From Corynebacterium suedekumii (GTDB lineage Bacteria > Actinomycetota > Actinomycetes > Mycobacteriales > Mycobacteriaceae): 64,000 nt of DNA. Below are positions 27,245 through 34,795 of the stretch, one piece after another. The translations under genes were made by a program, and so were the position numbers. Position 1 is the first letter of the stretch, and each line of letters opens with the position of its first letter. The stretch is from the NCBI RefSeq assembly GCF_030252185.1, contig NZ_CP126970.1, forward strand, positions 2,728,001 through 2,792,000. Direction: 5' to 3'. The notes under the pieces are model-generated. The model was not told the DNA's origin. It made no database searches and saw nothing but the letters and a program-made list of their open reading frames with translations.

Positions 27245-27555
27245 CAGGTCGTCTCTTCCGCAAAATATTTCGCGGCCTTGCGCAGAATATCGCGTTCCTC
27301 CCGGAGTCTGCGTACTTCTCGTTCCAGCTGGCGGATGCGTTCCGCTTCGGTCACCACGGTCGGTGTGTCAGAGCTGGAGGAAGAATCCGAGCTGCTGGTG
27401 CGGGCTCCGGTGCCGTATTTGCGGACCCAGATCTGGAGGGTGTTGCGGTTGACGCCGAGTTCGGCGGCGAGGGCGTTGATCGATACGCCGGGGGAATTCT
27501 CGTAGAGGGCGACCGCGTCGCGGCGGAACTCCTCGGTGTAGGTCTTGATCGGCAT
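27241..27555 (-). CDS. IS3 OrfA, copy B
   Basis: 104 residues. The helix-turn-helix half is almost identical to copy A, but the linker is Ser-rich (SSSDSSSSSDTPTVV instead of TTTSTEAASQTPTSV) and the zipper reads EREVRRLREER instead of ERENARLKEER. The last residues match copy A again. Confidence 0.88.
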   Translation of the reverse strand: MPIKTYTEEFRRDAVALYENSPGVSINALAAELGVNRNTLQIWVRKYGTGARTSSSDSSSSSDTPTVVTEAERIRQLEREVRRLREERDILRKAAKYFAEETTW

Positions 27556-28623
27556 GGTGGCAGGTTACCTTTCCTCCCCGGCAGAAAGCCGGGTTGTCGG
27601 GTGTCTACCAAACAGGGGTCAGGTCCCTGCGCCGATGACGGAGCGAAACTCACCCACCGGGTGACCCGCTGGATCCTCCAGCGCCTGGCGATAGACCGGA
27701 TGAGCGTGTCTGCCACCGCGAAAGCACTCGGCGTGGGTTGGGAGCTGGTCAATCAGGTCGCCCTCGAGGCCTGCCGCAAGCTTGTCTACGACGACTCTCC
27801 GCATCTGGACGGGGTGCGCATCCTCGGGGTGGATGAGCACGTATGGAAGCACACCCGAAAGCCAGGTCAGCCATCCAGTCTGGTGACCATCCTCGTCGAC
27901 CTCACACCCCTGGTCGACGGACGTGGGCCTGCCCGACTGCTGGACATGCGCCCCGGCCGCAGTGCACAGGTGCTGCGCACCTGGCTGCAGGAACGCGACC
28001 CTGGCTTCCGGGAGCAGGTGCAGGTGGTGACCATGGACGGCTTCACCGGTTACGCCACCGCAGTCGATGAGGTGTTGCCGCAGGCGAGGAAGGTCATGGA
28101 CCCCTTCCACGTGGTGCATCTGGCAGCCGACAAACTCACCGGCTGCCGGCAGCGGCTCCAACGGGAGACCTCCGGGCGGCGTGGGCGCAAGGACGATCCG
28201 TTGTACAAGCACCGTCGCACGCTGTTGACCAGGACGAACTACCTCACCGAGCGGCAGAAACAACGCCTCGACCTGCTGTGGGCCACCGACGATGAGTACG
28301 TGGCACTCGAGGTCACCTGGATGTTCTACCAGGACATGATTGCGGCTTACGGGCATCCGCAGAAGTCGGAGGGCAAGAAGCTCATGAGCAGGGTGATCAA
28401 CAGCATTCGTAAGGGCCTACCGAAGGGGCTGGAAGAGCTCGCGCAACTGGGTCGGACCTTGTGGCGTCGGCGTGAGGATGTCCTGGCGTACTTCGATATC
28501 GGGGCGTCCAACGGTCCGGTCGAGGCGATCAACGGCCGGCTCGAGCACCTACGCGGCATCGCCCTGGGTTTCCGGAACCTCGACCACTACATCTTGCGGT
28601 CCCTGATTCACTCTGGGCAGCTG

Positions 28624-28701
28624 CAGGCCAGGATCAACGCACTCTAAATCGTGAAGAGCCAGTTCAGGCCAGGATCAACGCACTCTAAATCGTGAAGAGC
28701 C
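28624..28701. repeat. Tandem duplication of an ISL3 right end
   Basis: A 37-bp sequence containing GGATCAACGCACTCTAAATC and ending GTGAAGAGCC occurs at 28624-28660 and again at 28665-28701, with 4 bp between. The second copy has no transposase before it. Confidence 0.9.
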
Positions 28702-28706
28702 TATCT

Positions 28707-30159
28707 GGCTCTTCCGGATCTGGGGTGCGTAGCCGGGATGAGAGAGCCAGCATGAGGATCGGGACCCACCACAAGATATAGGGGTCCCCGATGCGAAGAT
28801 GAAAGTTCCTACACAACCATCTTTCGCCCCGAGGACCTATGCCCGATTCTACGTCTCTTATTGCTGACACCATCATCCGGACCGTTGAACTCGGCCTGAC
28901 CATCACGGGCGCCGCGATCGATGAGCGCCACACGTGGATCACCTGCCGCCCGGTGGAACAGGATGCCTCCTGCCCGGCCTGCGGGATGAAAGGCCGGCTG
29001 CGTGATCACCGGATCCGTGAACTCGTGGACCTGCCCGTCGTCGGGCATCCCACCCGGTTACGGATCCGGCTACCCCGGTTCACCTGCACCAACACCGCCT
29101 GTGCGACAAAGATCTTTCAACAGCAACTCGTGTGCGCGAAACCGAAAGCCAAGCTCACCGACCGCTGCACCCGCTGGATCCTCCAGCGCCTGGCGATTGA
29201 CCGCATGAGCGTTGCCGCGATCTCGAAGTCCCTGGACATCGGCTGGGATCTGGTCAACCAGGTAGCCCTCGAACAGGCCTGGGAGCTGATCTACGCTGAC
29301 CCCACCCACCTGGCCGGAGTCCGCGTGCTGGGGGTCGATGAGCACAAATGGAAACACCGCCGTGGCGACGGTACTCCCGGTTTCGTCACCGTCATCGTCG
29401 ACCTGACGCCGAACGTGGACGGCACCGGGCCCGCCCGGCTGTTGGACATGGTGCCGGGCAGATCCGCTGAGGTGCTGCGCCGCTGGCTCGCCGCCCGGGA
29501 GAAGTCCTTCCGCGACCGGGTGAAAGTCGTGTCGATGGACGGATTCGCCGGCTACCACACCGCCACCACCGAGCAGTTGCCGAAAGCGAGGAAGGTGATG
29601 GATCCGTTCCATGTGGTGCATCTGGCCGCTGACAAGCTGACTATGACCCGGCAGCGGATCCAGCAGGACACATGCGGGCATCGCGGCAGGTCAGGCGACC
29701 CGTTGTACGGGGTGCGGCGGATCCTGTTGACCAGGATGGGACTGCTGACCGACAAGCAGAAGGCGAAGCTGGACGCGGTGTTCGCTGATGAGCGGCACAC
29801 GGCTGTGGATGTCACGCACTGGACGTATCAGGACATCACCGCAGCCTATGAGCATCCTGACCGTCGGGTCGGGAAGAGGTGGATGTACAAAATCATGTGT
29901 CGGATCCGGAAAGATCTCCCTGCCGGGGTCCAGGAGCTGGGGCAGTTGGGCCGGACGATGTGGAAACGACGGGCAGAGATCCTCGCGTACTTCGACACCG
30001 GCGCTTCCAATGGCCCCGTCGAGGCCATCAACGGACGGTTGGAGCACCTGCGTGGCATCGCACTCGGGTTCAGGAACCTCAACCACTACATCTTGCGGTC
30101 CCTGATCCACTCCGGACAGCTGCAAACCAGGATCAACGCACTCTAAAACCGGAAGGGCC
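28707..30159 (+). mobile_element. ISL3-family element C, complete
   Basis: Left end GGCTCTTCCGGATCTGGGGT, right end (other strand) GGCCCTTCCGGTTTTAGAGT, both continuing GCGT. The flanks gcctatct and ccttatct are similar but not identical, a possible decayed 8-bp target duplication. It contains one intact transposase. Confidence 0.9.
28839..30146 (+). CDS. ISL3 family transposase
   Basis: 435 residues: an N-terminal zinc-binding region (CPACGMKGRLRDH, CTNTAC), a helix-turn-helix in the middle (MSVAAISKSLDIGWDLVNQV), and the ISL3 DDE domain with VLGVDEHKWKH, VVSMDGFAGYHTA and SNGPVEAINGRLEHLRG. No disabling change is visible. It is the only uninterrupted ISL3 transposase in the window and could supply transposase to the related copy B ends. 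Confidence 0.93.
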   Translation: MPDSTSLIADTIIRTVELGLTITGAAIDERHTWITCRPVEQDASCPACGMKGRLRDHRIRELVDLPVVGHPTRLRIRLPRFTCTNTACATKIFQQQLVCAKPKAKLTDRCTRWILQRLAIDRMSVAAISKSLDIGWDLVNQVALEQAWELIYADPTHLAGVRVLGVDEHKWKHRRGDGTPGFVTVIVDLTPNVDGTGPARLLDMVPGRSAEVLRRWLAAREKSFRDRVKVVSMDGFAGYHTATTEQLPKARKVMDPFHVVHLAADKLTMTRQRIQQDTCGHRGRSGDPLYGVRRILLTRMGLLTDKQKAKLDAVFADERHTAVDVTHWTYQDITAAYEHPDRRVGKRWMYKIMCRIRKDLPAGVQELGQLGRTMWKRRAEILAYFDTGASNGPVEAINGRLEHLRGIALGFRNLNHYILRSLIHSGQLQTRINAL

Positions 30160-30464
30160 CCTTATCTCTTAGCGCCCCCGCTTGTGAAAAGGGTCGGGAA
30201 GCGTCGAGGAGGAACCTATCTAACGGTGGCGGGGCCTGTGACCATTGGCTTTAGGTCACAGCCGTGGATGGGGCGTGGGCCCGGCCACCTGGGGTGAGTG
30301 TGATCGTGTCTTCGGGGATAAACACACCGGCAACCGCCGCCGACGGGTGGAAGGCGGGTGTGCGGTGGGGTGGCCGGTTTCCCGTGCTCTTTTGGCAGGA
30401 AACCAGCCGCTGAGATGGCCGGGAGATGTTGCTCAACCGGCCCACAAAGAGTTGATCACACACA

Positions 30465-30553
30465 CTCATCTTGTACCGGCCAGGACCCCTATATGTCGTG
30501 CCACCCCGAACCCCACCCCATGGTCAGCTACGCACTCCGAAACGCGAAGAGCC
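30465..30553 (-). repeat. Solo ISL3 left end, inverted
   Basis: The reverse complement matches the left end of ISL3 copy B (25884 onward) closely over about 89 bp, ending CGAAACGCGAAGAGCC. No transposase is attached. Confidence 0.85.
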
Positions 30554-30650
30554 CATAAACCACGCCGGCTGGACGGGTAGTCGGATGGGTCGCAGGGAGG
30601 GGTGCACGTTCGGTTAAAGGTAAAATTCCCAACTCTGACCTGCTACTGGC

Positions 30651-30722
30651 AAAGGCCCCTACATGTTGGAACACCCGATCCAGATAGTGCGATCCCTACG
30701 CGCTCCATGTCGCGAAGATCCG
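30651..30722 (-). repeat. Degenerate ISL3 left-end remnant
   Basis: CCCCTACATGTTGGAACACC...CTACGCGCTCC...CGCGAAGATCC keeps the order of ISL3 end motifs with many substitutions; an older remnant than the one at 30465. Confidence 0.55.
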
Positions 30723-30867
30723 CCTAGATCATGCCGGGCCTCTTCTGCTGGGAACGCATTGTGTAACCGAAGGAGCTTGATAAAGTTCGACTCGCAGCAA
30801 TAGCTTGGTCGACCCTTTCGCGTGTCGCAACGTGAACGACTGTTACTTCCATCCGCGCCCTTTTCCT

Positions 30868-31719
30868 TTACACCTCCCTGGTGATCGGCATCGCGGTTAC
30901 GCAATCCACTAAATTTCCGAACTCGGGCATTACGGTAACCATTCTGAAAAGTTCCACCATGGTCTTTTTGTCTGGCCCTACATGTCCCGGACCCAGATCC
31001 GGCTTTATTGTGCAGATTTGATTAGATGGGTGGGCTACCTTAACGAAAGGGTTCCAATAGTGCTTTAGATGCCTCGTATCGTTAATATTATGTATGCACA
31101 GAACGGATGCATCCACGGGCTTTTCGTAGATCGGAATAACGCTGTTGACAAAAGGAACTTCATCAGGGTCTTCGGGATTCTCCATATTCCATGCATTTTT
31201 CAGATAGAGATCGACAGCTTCCCGTCTTTCATAATTGACGTGCGTCAATGGATTCACCACTAGCGCTGTCGAACCCGAAACACGACTAGCTTGCTCTAGC
31301 GCAGGGAATCCGCCCCCAGATGTACCAAAGAACACGACTCTCGTGCCTTCGGCCAGAGAGGCCACAATCTCTTGTAGTTCCTGCTGGAAGTCGGGGGCTC
31401 GATTGTGACCCGCATACCATCCGATAGTCATCTTCCTATCTAGAATGATTGAGGGATCCGATACTAGAAGTACGTTAGCGGATAGGTCGCGGGTTGTTGC
31501 GAAGCCCTCGAATGCCGGAACAGTTGGAATACGCGTGGACGTGGCGCCTGAGAACATTACCAAAGTTGTATCCGCCCCAGCATCGGTCCAGTGGAGGTGC
31601 AAGGGGAGCCCCTGGTCAATCGAAATGAGACCAGTCGGCGTAAAGTTTCGAGAAAGGAACTCAACGACAGACGAGTACTCTACCACTGGACCATTTACGT
31701 TTATTGCACGCTTTTCCAT
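30868..31719 (-). CDS. Alpha/beta-hydrolase-like protein of the glycan locus
   Basis: 283 residues from ATG 31719. A GxSxGG elbow (FFGTSGGGFPALEQA, about residue 132) follows a strand-rich N-terminus (TTLVMFSGATSTRIP), and a His near the C-terminus (PGHVGP) could complete a triad. This pattern recurs in hydrolase-like proteins of surface-glycan and accessory-secretion loci, where acyl-sugar esterase or acyltransferase roles are suspected. A longer in-frame N-terminus up to 31839 exists but looks unlike protein (Cys/Arg-rich). Substrate unknown. Confidence 0.7.
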   Translation of the reverse strand: MEKRAINVNGPVVEYSSVVEFLSRNFTPTGLISIDQGLPLHLHWTDAGADTTLVMFSGATSTRIPTVPAFEGFATTRDLSANVLLVSDPSIILDRKMTIGWYAGHNRAPDFQQELQEIVASLAEGTRVVFFGTSGGGFPALEQASRVSGSTALVVNPLTHVNYERREAVDLYLKNAWNMENPEDPDEVPFVNSVIPIYEKPVDASVLCIHNINDTRHLKHYWNPFVKVAHPSNQICTIKPDLGPGHVGPDKKTMVELFRMVTVMPEFGNLVDCVTAMPITREV

Positions 31720-31763
31720 GCTATGGACCTTACCGCATCTTCCTTGGTTCACGGAAACACATT

Positions 31764-31988
31764 TCAGACACTTGCCAGACCGACAAACTTTCCTTGCTGG
31801 AGGTGAACGAGTTGATAGCAGTGGCGCAACGCTATCCACTTTTCCATCAAGGATAAGCCAGATTCAATAAACTTCACTGAGTTCAGCGCTAGGAAAACCC
31901 GAAGATCATGGTATGCAACGTTGTCAAAGATTGCAGTGTACGGGAAGTTCAATACCAAGCGCGATTCAGCATCCTTTCGGCGTTGCAC
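31764..31988 (-). CDS. Small hypothetical protein, 74 aa
   Basis: GTG 31988 is preceded by AGGAAAGAG, a fair ribosome-binding site, and the gene ends 44 nt before the hydrolase-like gene. The translation (MQRRKDAESRLVLNFPYTAI...) shows no known domain. It may be the remains of a larger gene. Confidence 0.4.
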   Translation of the reverse strand: MQRRKDAESRLVLNFPYTAIFDNVAYHDLRVFLALNSVKFIESGLSLMEKWIALRHCYQLVHLQQGKFVGLASV

Positions 31989-32199
31989 CTCTTTCCTTTA
32001 GGAGTTATGAAGTTATCCAACTTCTAAGGAAACTCTCTAACCTGAAGTAGCTCGTGATGACTTCTATATTGGTACTACTTGTTTGCTTTTCACCCAAATT
32101 ATGGTTGGGTTCTTCTCTCGGTTTACGAACCCGCATTCGATCTCCCGCTAACCAAATGTTTGATCTTGCGAGTATCGATTTTGGTTCATCAACTCTTAC

Positions 32200-33423
32200 C
32201 TACGGAGAGACAAGATCCGAGCGACTTCTCTCCACGGGTTGCCCCACCGCGAACTCCTGCTTGTGTTCACCTTCTACCAACGGTGCAAAGTCTGGCACGC
32301 GCTCGCCGACACCGGTGAGGTCCGCGATGGCCGCCACCGACCGATGCGCGGCTCGACCGTCCCCGTATGGGTTCACTGCATTCGCCATCGCATCATATGC
32401 CGCCGGAACATCAAGCAGTAGAGATGTCTCACTAACAATACGTTGGCGGTCCGTGCCGACCAACTTGACAGTGCCTGCAGCTACAGCTTCGGGTCGCTCT
32501 GTATTCTCTCGCATTACGAGTACCGGCTTACCCAACGCCGGCGCTTCCTCCTGAACCCCGCCCGAGTCAGTTACCACTACTGATGCTCGGTTCATCAGTT
32601 TAGTGAACTGATCATAAGGCAGCGGGTTTGTAATGATGACGTTGTTCAACTGATCAACCTTCGGCAGGACAGCATTTCGAACCAGGGGGTTGAGGTGCAG
32701 CGGAAGTGCGAAGATCGTGTTCGGGTACTTTTCCGCCAGTTCCTGGATGGCGGAACCGATCTCGGTCATATCATCGAGATTCTCACGGCGGTGAGTGGTC
32801 ACCAGAACGAGCCGCTGGTCAGTATCAGCCATGGCGGCGAGTCGCTCGTCCTCAAACTGAATGTCCCACGTCGTGGCCTTGAGGAGCGAATCGATCACGG
32901 TGTTGCCGGTGACCACAATGTCCTTGGAACGGAAATTCTCGCGACGGAGGTTCTCCAAGGACCCGCTGGTGGGGGCAAGGTGAAGGGAGGTCACCTGCCC
33001 GATGACGCGGCGGTTCGCCTCTTCAGGGAAAGGTGAGAAGATGTTGCCGGTTCGAAGGCCGGCCTCAAGATGGACGATTTTCACACCGCGATGGAACCCT
33101 GCCAGCGCAGCTGTCATTGCGGTCGAGGTGTCACCCTGGGAGATGATGACGTCGGGATGCTCCCGTTCGATGATTTCATCGAGTCCGGTGAGGGCACGGG
33201 AAACGATCTCGTTGAGTGTCTGCCCCGGCTTCATCAGTCCGAGGTCGTATTTCGGTGTGATGCCGAACATCTGGTTGACCTGGTCGAGCATCTCTCGGTG
33301 CTGACCCGTAGAGACTGCGACGGACTCAAAACGCGAGTCTCGCTGTAGTTCAGCGATGACGGGGGCCACCTTGATGGCTTCAGGGCGTGTGCCGTAGACA
33401 GTCATGATCTTGGGCAGGGACAC
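32200..33423 (-). CDS. wecB: UDP-N-acetylglucosamine 2-epimerase (non-hydrolysing)
   Basis: 407 residues. The family start MTVYGTRPEAIKVAPV, the SQGDTSTAMTAALAGFH segment, HLEAGLRTGNIFSPFPEE and the C-terminal TDSGGVQEEAPALGKPVLVMRENTERPE are all present. It interconverts UDP-GlcNAc and UDP-ManNAc, feeding the dehydrogenase at 9668 to make UDP-ManNAcA for surface glycan. The start is GTG 33423 with TTAGGAG 6 nt upstream. It stands alone, with IS-scarred DNA between it and the rest of the glycan locus. Confidence 0.94.
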   Translation of the reverse strand: MSLPKIMTVYGTRPEAIKVAPVIAELQRDSRFESVAVSTGQHREMLDQVNQMFGITPKYDLGLMKPGQTLNEIVSRALTGLDEIIEREHPDVIISQGDTSTAMTAALAGFHRGVKIVHLEAGLRTGNIFSPFPEEANRRVIGQVTSLHLAPTSGSLENLRRENFRSKDIVVTGNTVIDSLLKATTWDIQFEDERLAAMADTDQRLVLVTTHRRENLDDMTEIGSAIQELAEKYPNTIFALPLHLNPLVRNAVLPKVDQLNNVIITNPLPYDQFTKLMNRASVVVTDSGGVQEEAPALGKPVLVMRENTERPEAVAAGTVKLVGTDRQRIVSETSLLLDVPAAYDAMANAVNPYGDGRAAHRSVAAIADLTGVGERVPDFAPLVEGEHKQEFAVGQPVERSRSDLVSP

Positions 33424-33541
33424 AGGATCTCCTAAGAAAAGGGGGTATAAGGCCAGGAATCTATTAGCGTCTCAGGCTACCCCGCACAGGAGAGGTTCAC
33501 ATCTTTAATCCGCTTTGACTGCCCCCAATCCGGTGTGGCCG

Positions 33542-34423
33542 TTATACGGCGAGCAAGACGGCAACGCATGCTGCCAGCAAGATCGGCACCTCTGCTACGC
33601 CGACGCGTCGTGCCGACCAGACCTCTCCTCGGCTAGCTGAGTGGGGAATAAGTACCGCACGAGCCAACGCGAGAGTCATCGTCAGAGCCATCACACATCC
33701 AGCAAGCCAACCAACACTTGAGAACGCTGTCCCAACTAGGACCAGGATCACCGCCGCCACATGATAGGCAATGGACCCAGCAAGATATCGCCAATTACCC
33801 TTCTCCCGGATCATCGACTTCACAAATGGGATCGTCCCGGAAAAGTAGATCGCCAGGAATAACCCGGAAGTCCAAGCCATATCTGGGACACCGAGCGGCG
33901 TGGAGACAGACTCCCCCTGCCCCACCATGGTCAGAGCGGGGAAAAGAAGTGCCGAGGCGATGGTGGTAGACACTCCAGACAATGTGGAGCGACTCCGCCC
34001 CTGGATGGTCTCCCACACAGCGACAGCCACGAGCGGGGCAAACGGAGCGGCCCACCATATCAGTGGCGGCTGCAGCAAGAGAGCTACAGCAATGCCGGCC
34101 AGCGCCACCGTCCCGTACACGTACACCGGCGTCAGATAGTGAGCCCGCCGACGGGGATTCCGGGCTTTCGCAGCCAGCCCGAACGCAAAGAACGCGAAGT
34201 AACCGAAGAACCAGGCCACCAGCACCGCAGGAAAGACCACCGCGGGGGTCCAGCCGGCTTCAGCCTCGCGATTCCAGGTCACGAGCCCCGAGACAAGACC
34301 GAGCACGGCCGGGCTGACGAGCATCGCCCACGCACCGTGCTGGTTAGGCACCCACGGCGAGATTCCCTTGTGCCGCTTCTTCTTTCCTCTTCCGGTGGAG
34401 CGTGGGGCCTTCGTGCTCGTCAT
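33542..34423 (-). CDS. YwiC-like membrane protein
   Basis: 293 residues: a basic Lys/Arg-rich N-terminal tail (GRGKKKRHKG), the family signature PNQHGAWAMLVSPAVLG (residues 27-43), and about nine hydrophobic segments to the C-terminus. The YwiC-like family has no established function. It is GC-rich like the core, so the island probably ends before it. Confidence 0.85.
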   Translation of the reverse strand: MTSTKAPRSTGRGKKKRHKGISPWVPNQHGAWAMLVSPAVLGLVSGLVTWNREAEAGWTPAVVFPAVLVAWFFGYFAFFAFGLAAKARNPRRRAHYLTPVYVYGTVALAGIAVALLLQPPLIWWAAPFAPLVAVAVWETIQGRSRSTLSGVSTTIASALLFPALTMVGQGESVSTPLGVPDMAWTSGLFLAIYFSGTIPFVKSMIREKGNWRYLAGSIAYHVAAVILVLVGTAFSSVGWLAGCVMALTMTLALARAVLIPHSASRGEVWSARRVGVAEVPILLAACVAVLLAV

Positions 34424-34498
34424 GGCGTCAGACTAACATCAACCGAAAGTTTGACACGAATTCGTCCGTACTAAGTGGAGGAACCGCAAACCTGCAGG

Positions 34499-34663
34499 TT
34501 AGTGACTGTCGACTGTCGCCGGAGTCGTCACTGTCTCAGCTCCGCCTTCAGAAGCTGCCGCCGCTCCCCCATCTACCACGGTGGCGTACACCAGCGCGGT
34601 GAAGGCGAGGGTGGCCGAGGCGCTCATGGACAACCGATGACGTGCTGAGTGTTCGCTCGCCAT
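34499..34663 (-). CDS. Small membrane protein, 54 aa
   Basis: Not found by length-filtered gene calling. ATG 34663 is preceded by AACGGAGGCGTCC, a strong ribosome-binding site with GGAGG 6 nt upstream. The peptide starts MASEHSARHRLSMSASATLA and carries a single hydrophobic segment (about residues 13-32, SASATLAFTALVYATVV), then an Ala/Gly/Thr-rich tail. It probably sits in the membrane with a short external tail. It resembles small actinobacterial membrane proteins, but I cannot name a family. Confidence 0.6.
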   Translation of the reverse strand: MASEHSARHRLSMSASATLAFTALVYATVVDGGAAAASEGGAETVTTPATVDSH

Positions 34664-34795
34664 GGACGCCTCCGTTACTTCGCCGAGCAGGATACCGTTT
34701 CGCTTCTGAAATTAGCCCATTGAGACGGACTTGTCGCAAAATAATTCACTGCTCTAGGCGAAGCAGGGGAAACGTTACTGATTCTTTATGCTTTT

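Larger units (their letters stand above)
26311..27626 (-). mobile_element. IS3-family element, copy B (1316 bp)
   Basis: The same element as copy A with the same GGGCCCGACC / GGTCAGGTCC outer ends; 3-bp target duplication CTG (26308-26310 and 27627-27629). Its orfB carries a frameshift, so this copy would need OrfB from copy A. Confidence 0.93.
26012..28647 (+). pseudogene. ISL3 transposase, split by IS3 copy B
   Basis: GTG 26012 opens an ISL3 transposase with an N-terminal zinc-ribbon (CPECS...CTNAFC). It is broken at 26310. Excising 26311-27626 and one CTG restores TLSCADDGAKLTHR and the DDE core (GVDEHVWKH, MDGFTGYATA, SNGPVEAINGRLEH), giving about 438 residues. It is closely related to the intact transposase at 28839. 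Confidence 0.9.
25884..28660 (+). mobile_element. ISL3-family element B, interrupted by IS3 copy B
   Basis: Left end GGCTCTTCGCGTTTCGGAGT, right end (other strand) GGCTCTTCACGATTTAGAGT; both continue GCGT. The ends resemble corynebacterial IS31831-type elements, from memory. No 8-bp target duplication matches between the flanks. The right terminal 37 bp is repeated immediately downstream (28665-28701). Confidence 0.9.
30160..30867. other. Gene-free IS graveyard
   Basis: 708 bp without a convincing gene. It holds two ISL3 left-end remnants (listed separately) and an 8-bp perfect inverted repeat CTGTGACC/GGTCACAG at 30236-30261 with a 10-nt loop. The middle (30290-30460) is GC-rich with no recognisable coding signal. 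Confidence 0.6.

Noticed and set aside
32090..32125. ACCCAA/TTGGGT hairpin downstream of wecB as a terminator
   Set aside because: Weak stem and no T-run in the wecB direction.
9369..34423. tRNA-Asn as attL of an integrated island
   Set aside because: No integrase gene and no second copy of the tRNA 3' end was found in the window, so only the composition change is reported.
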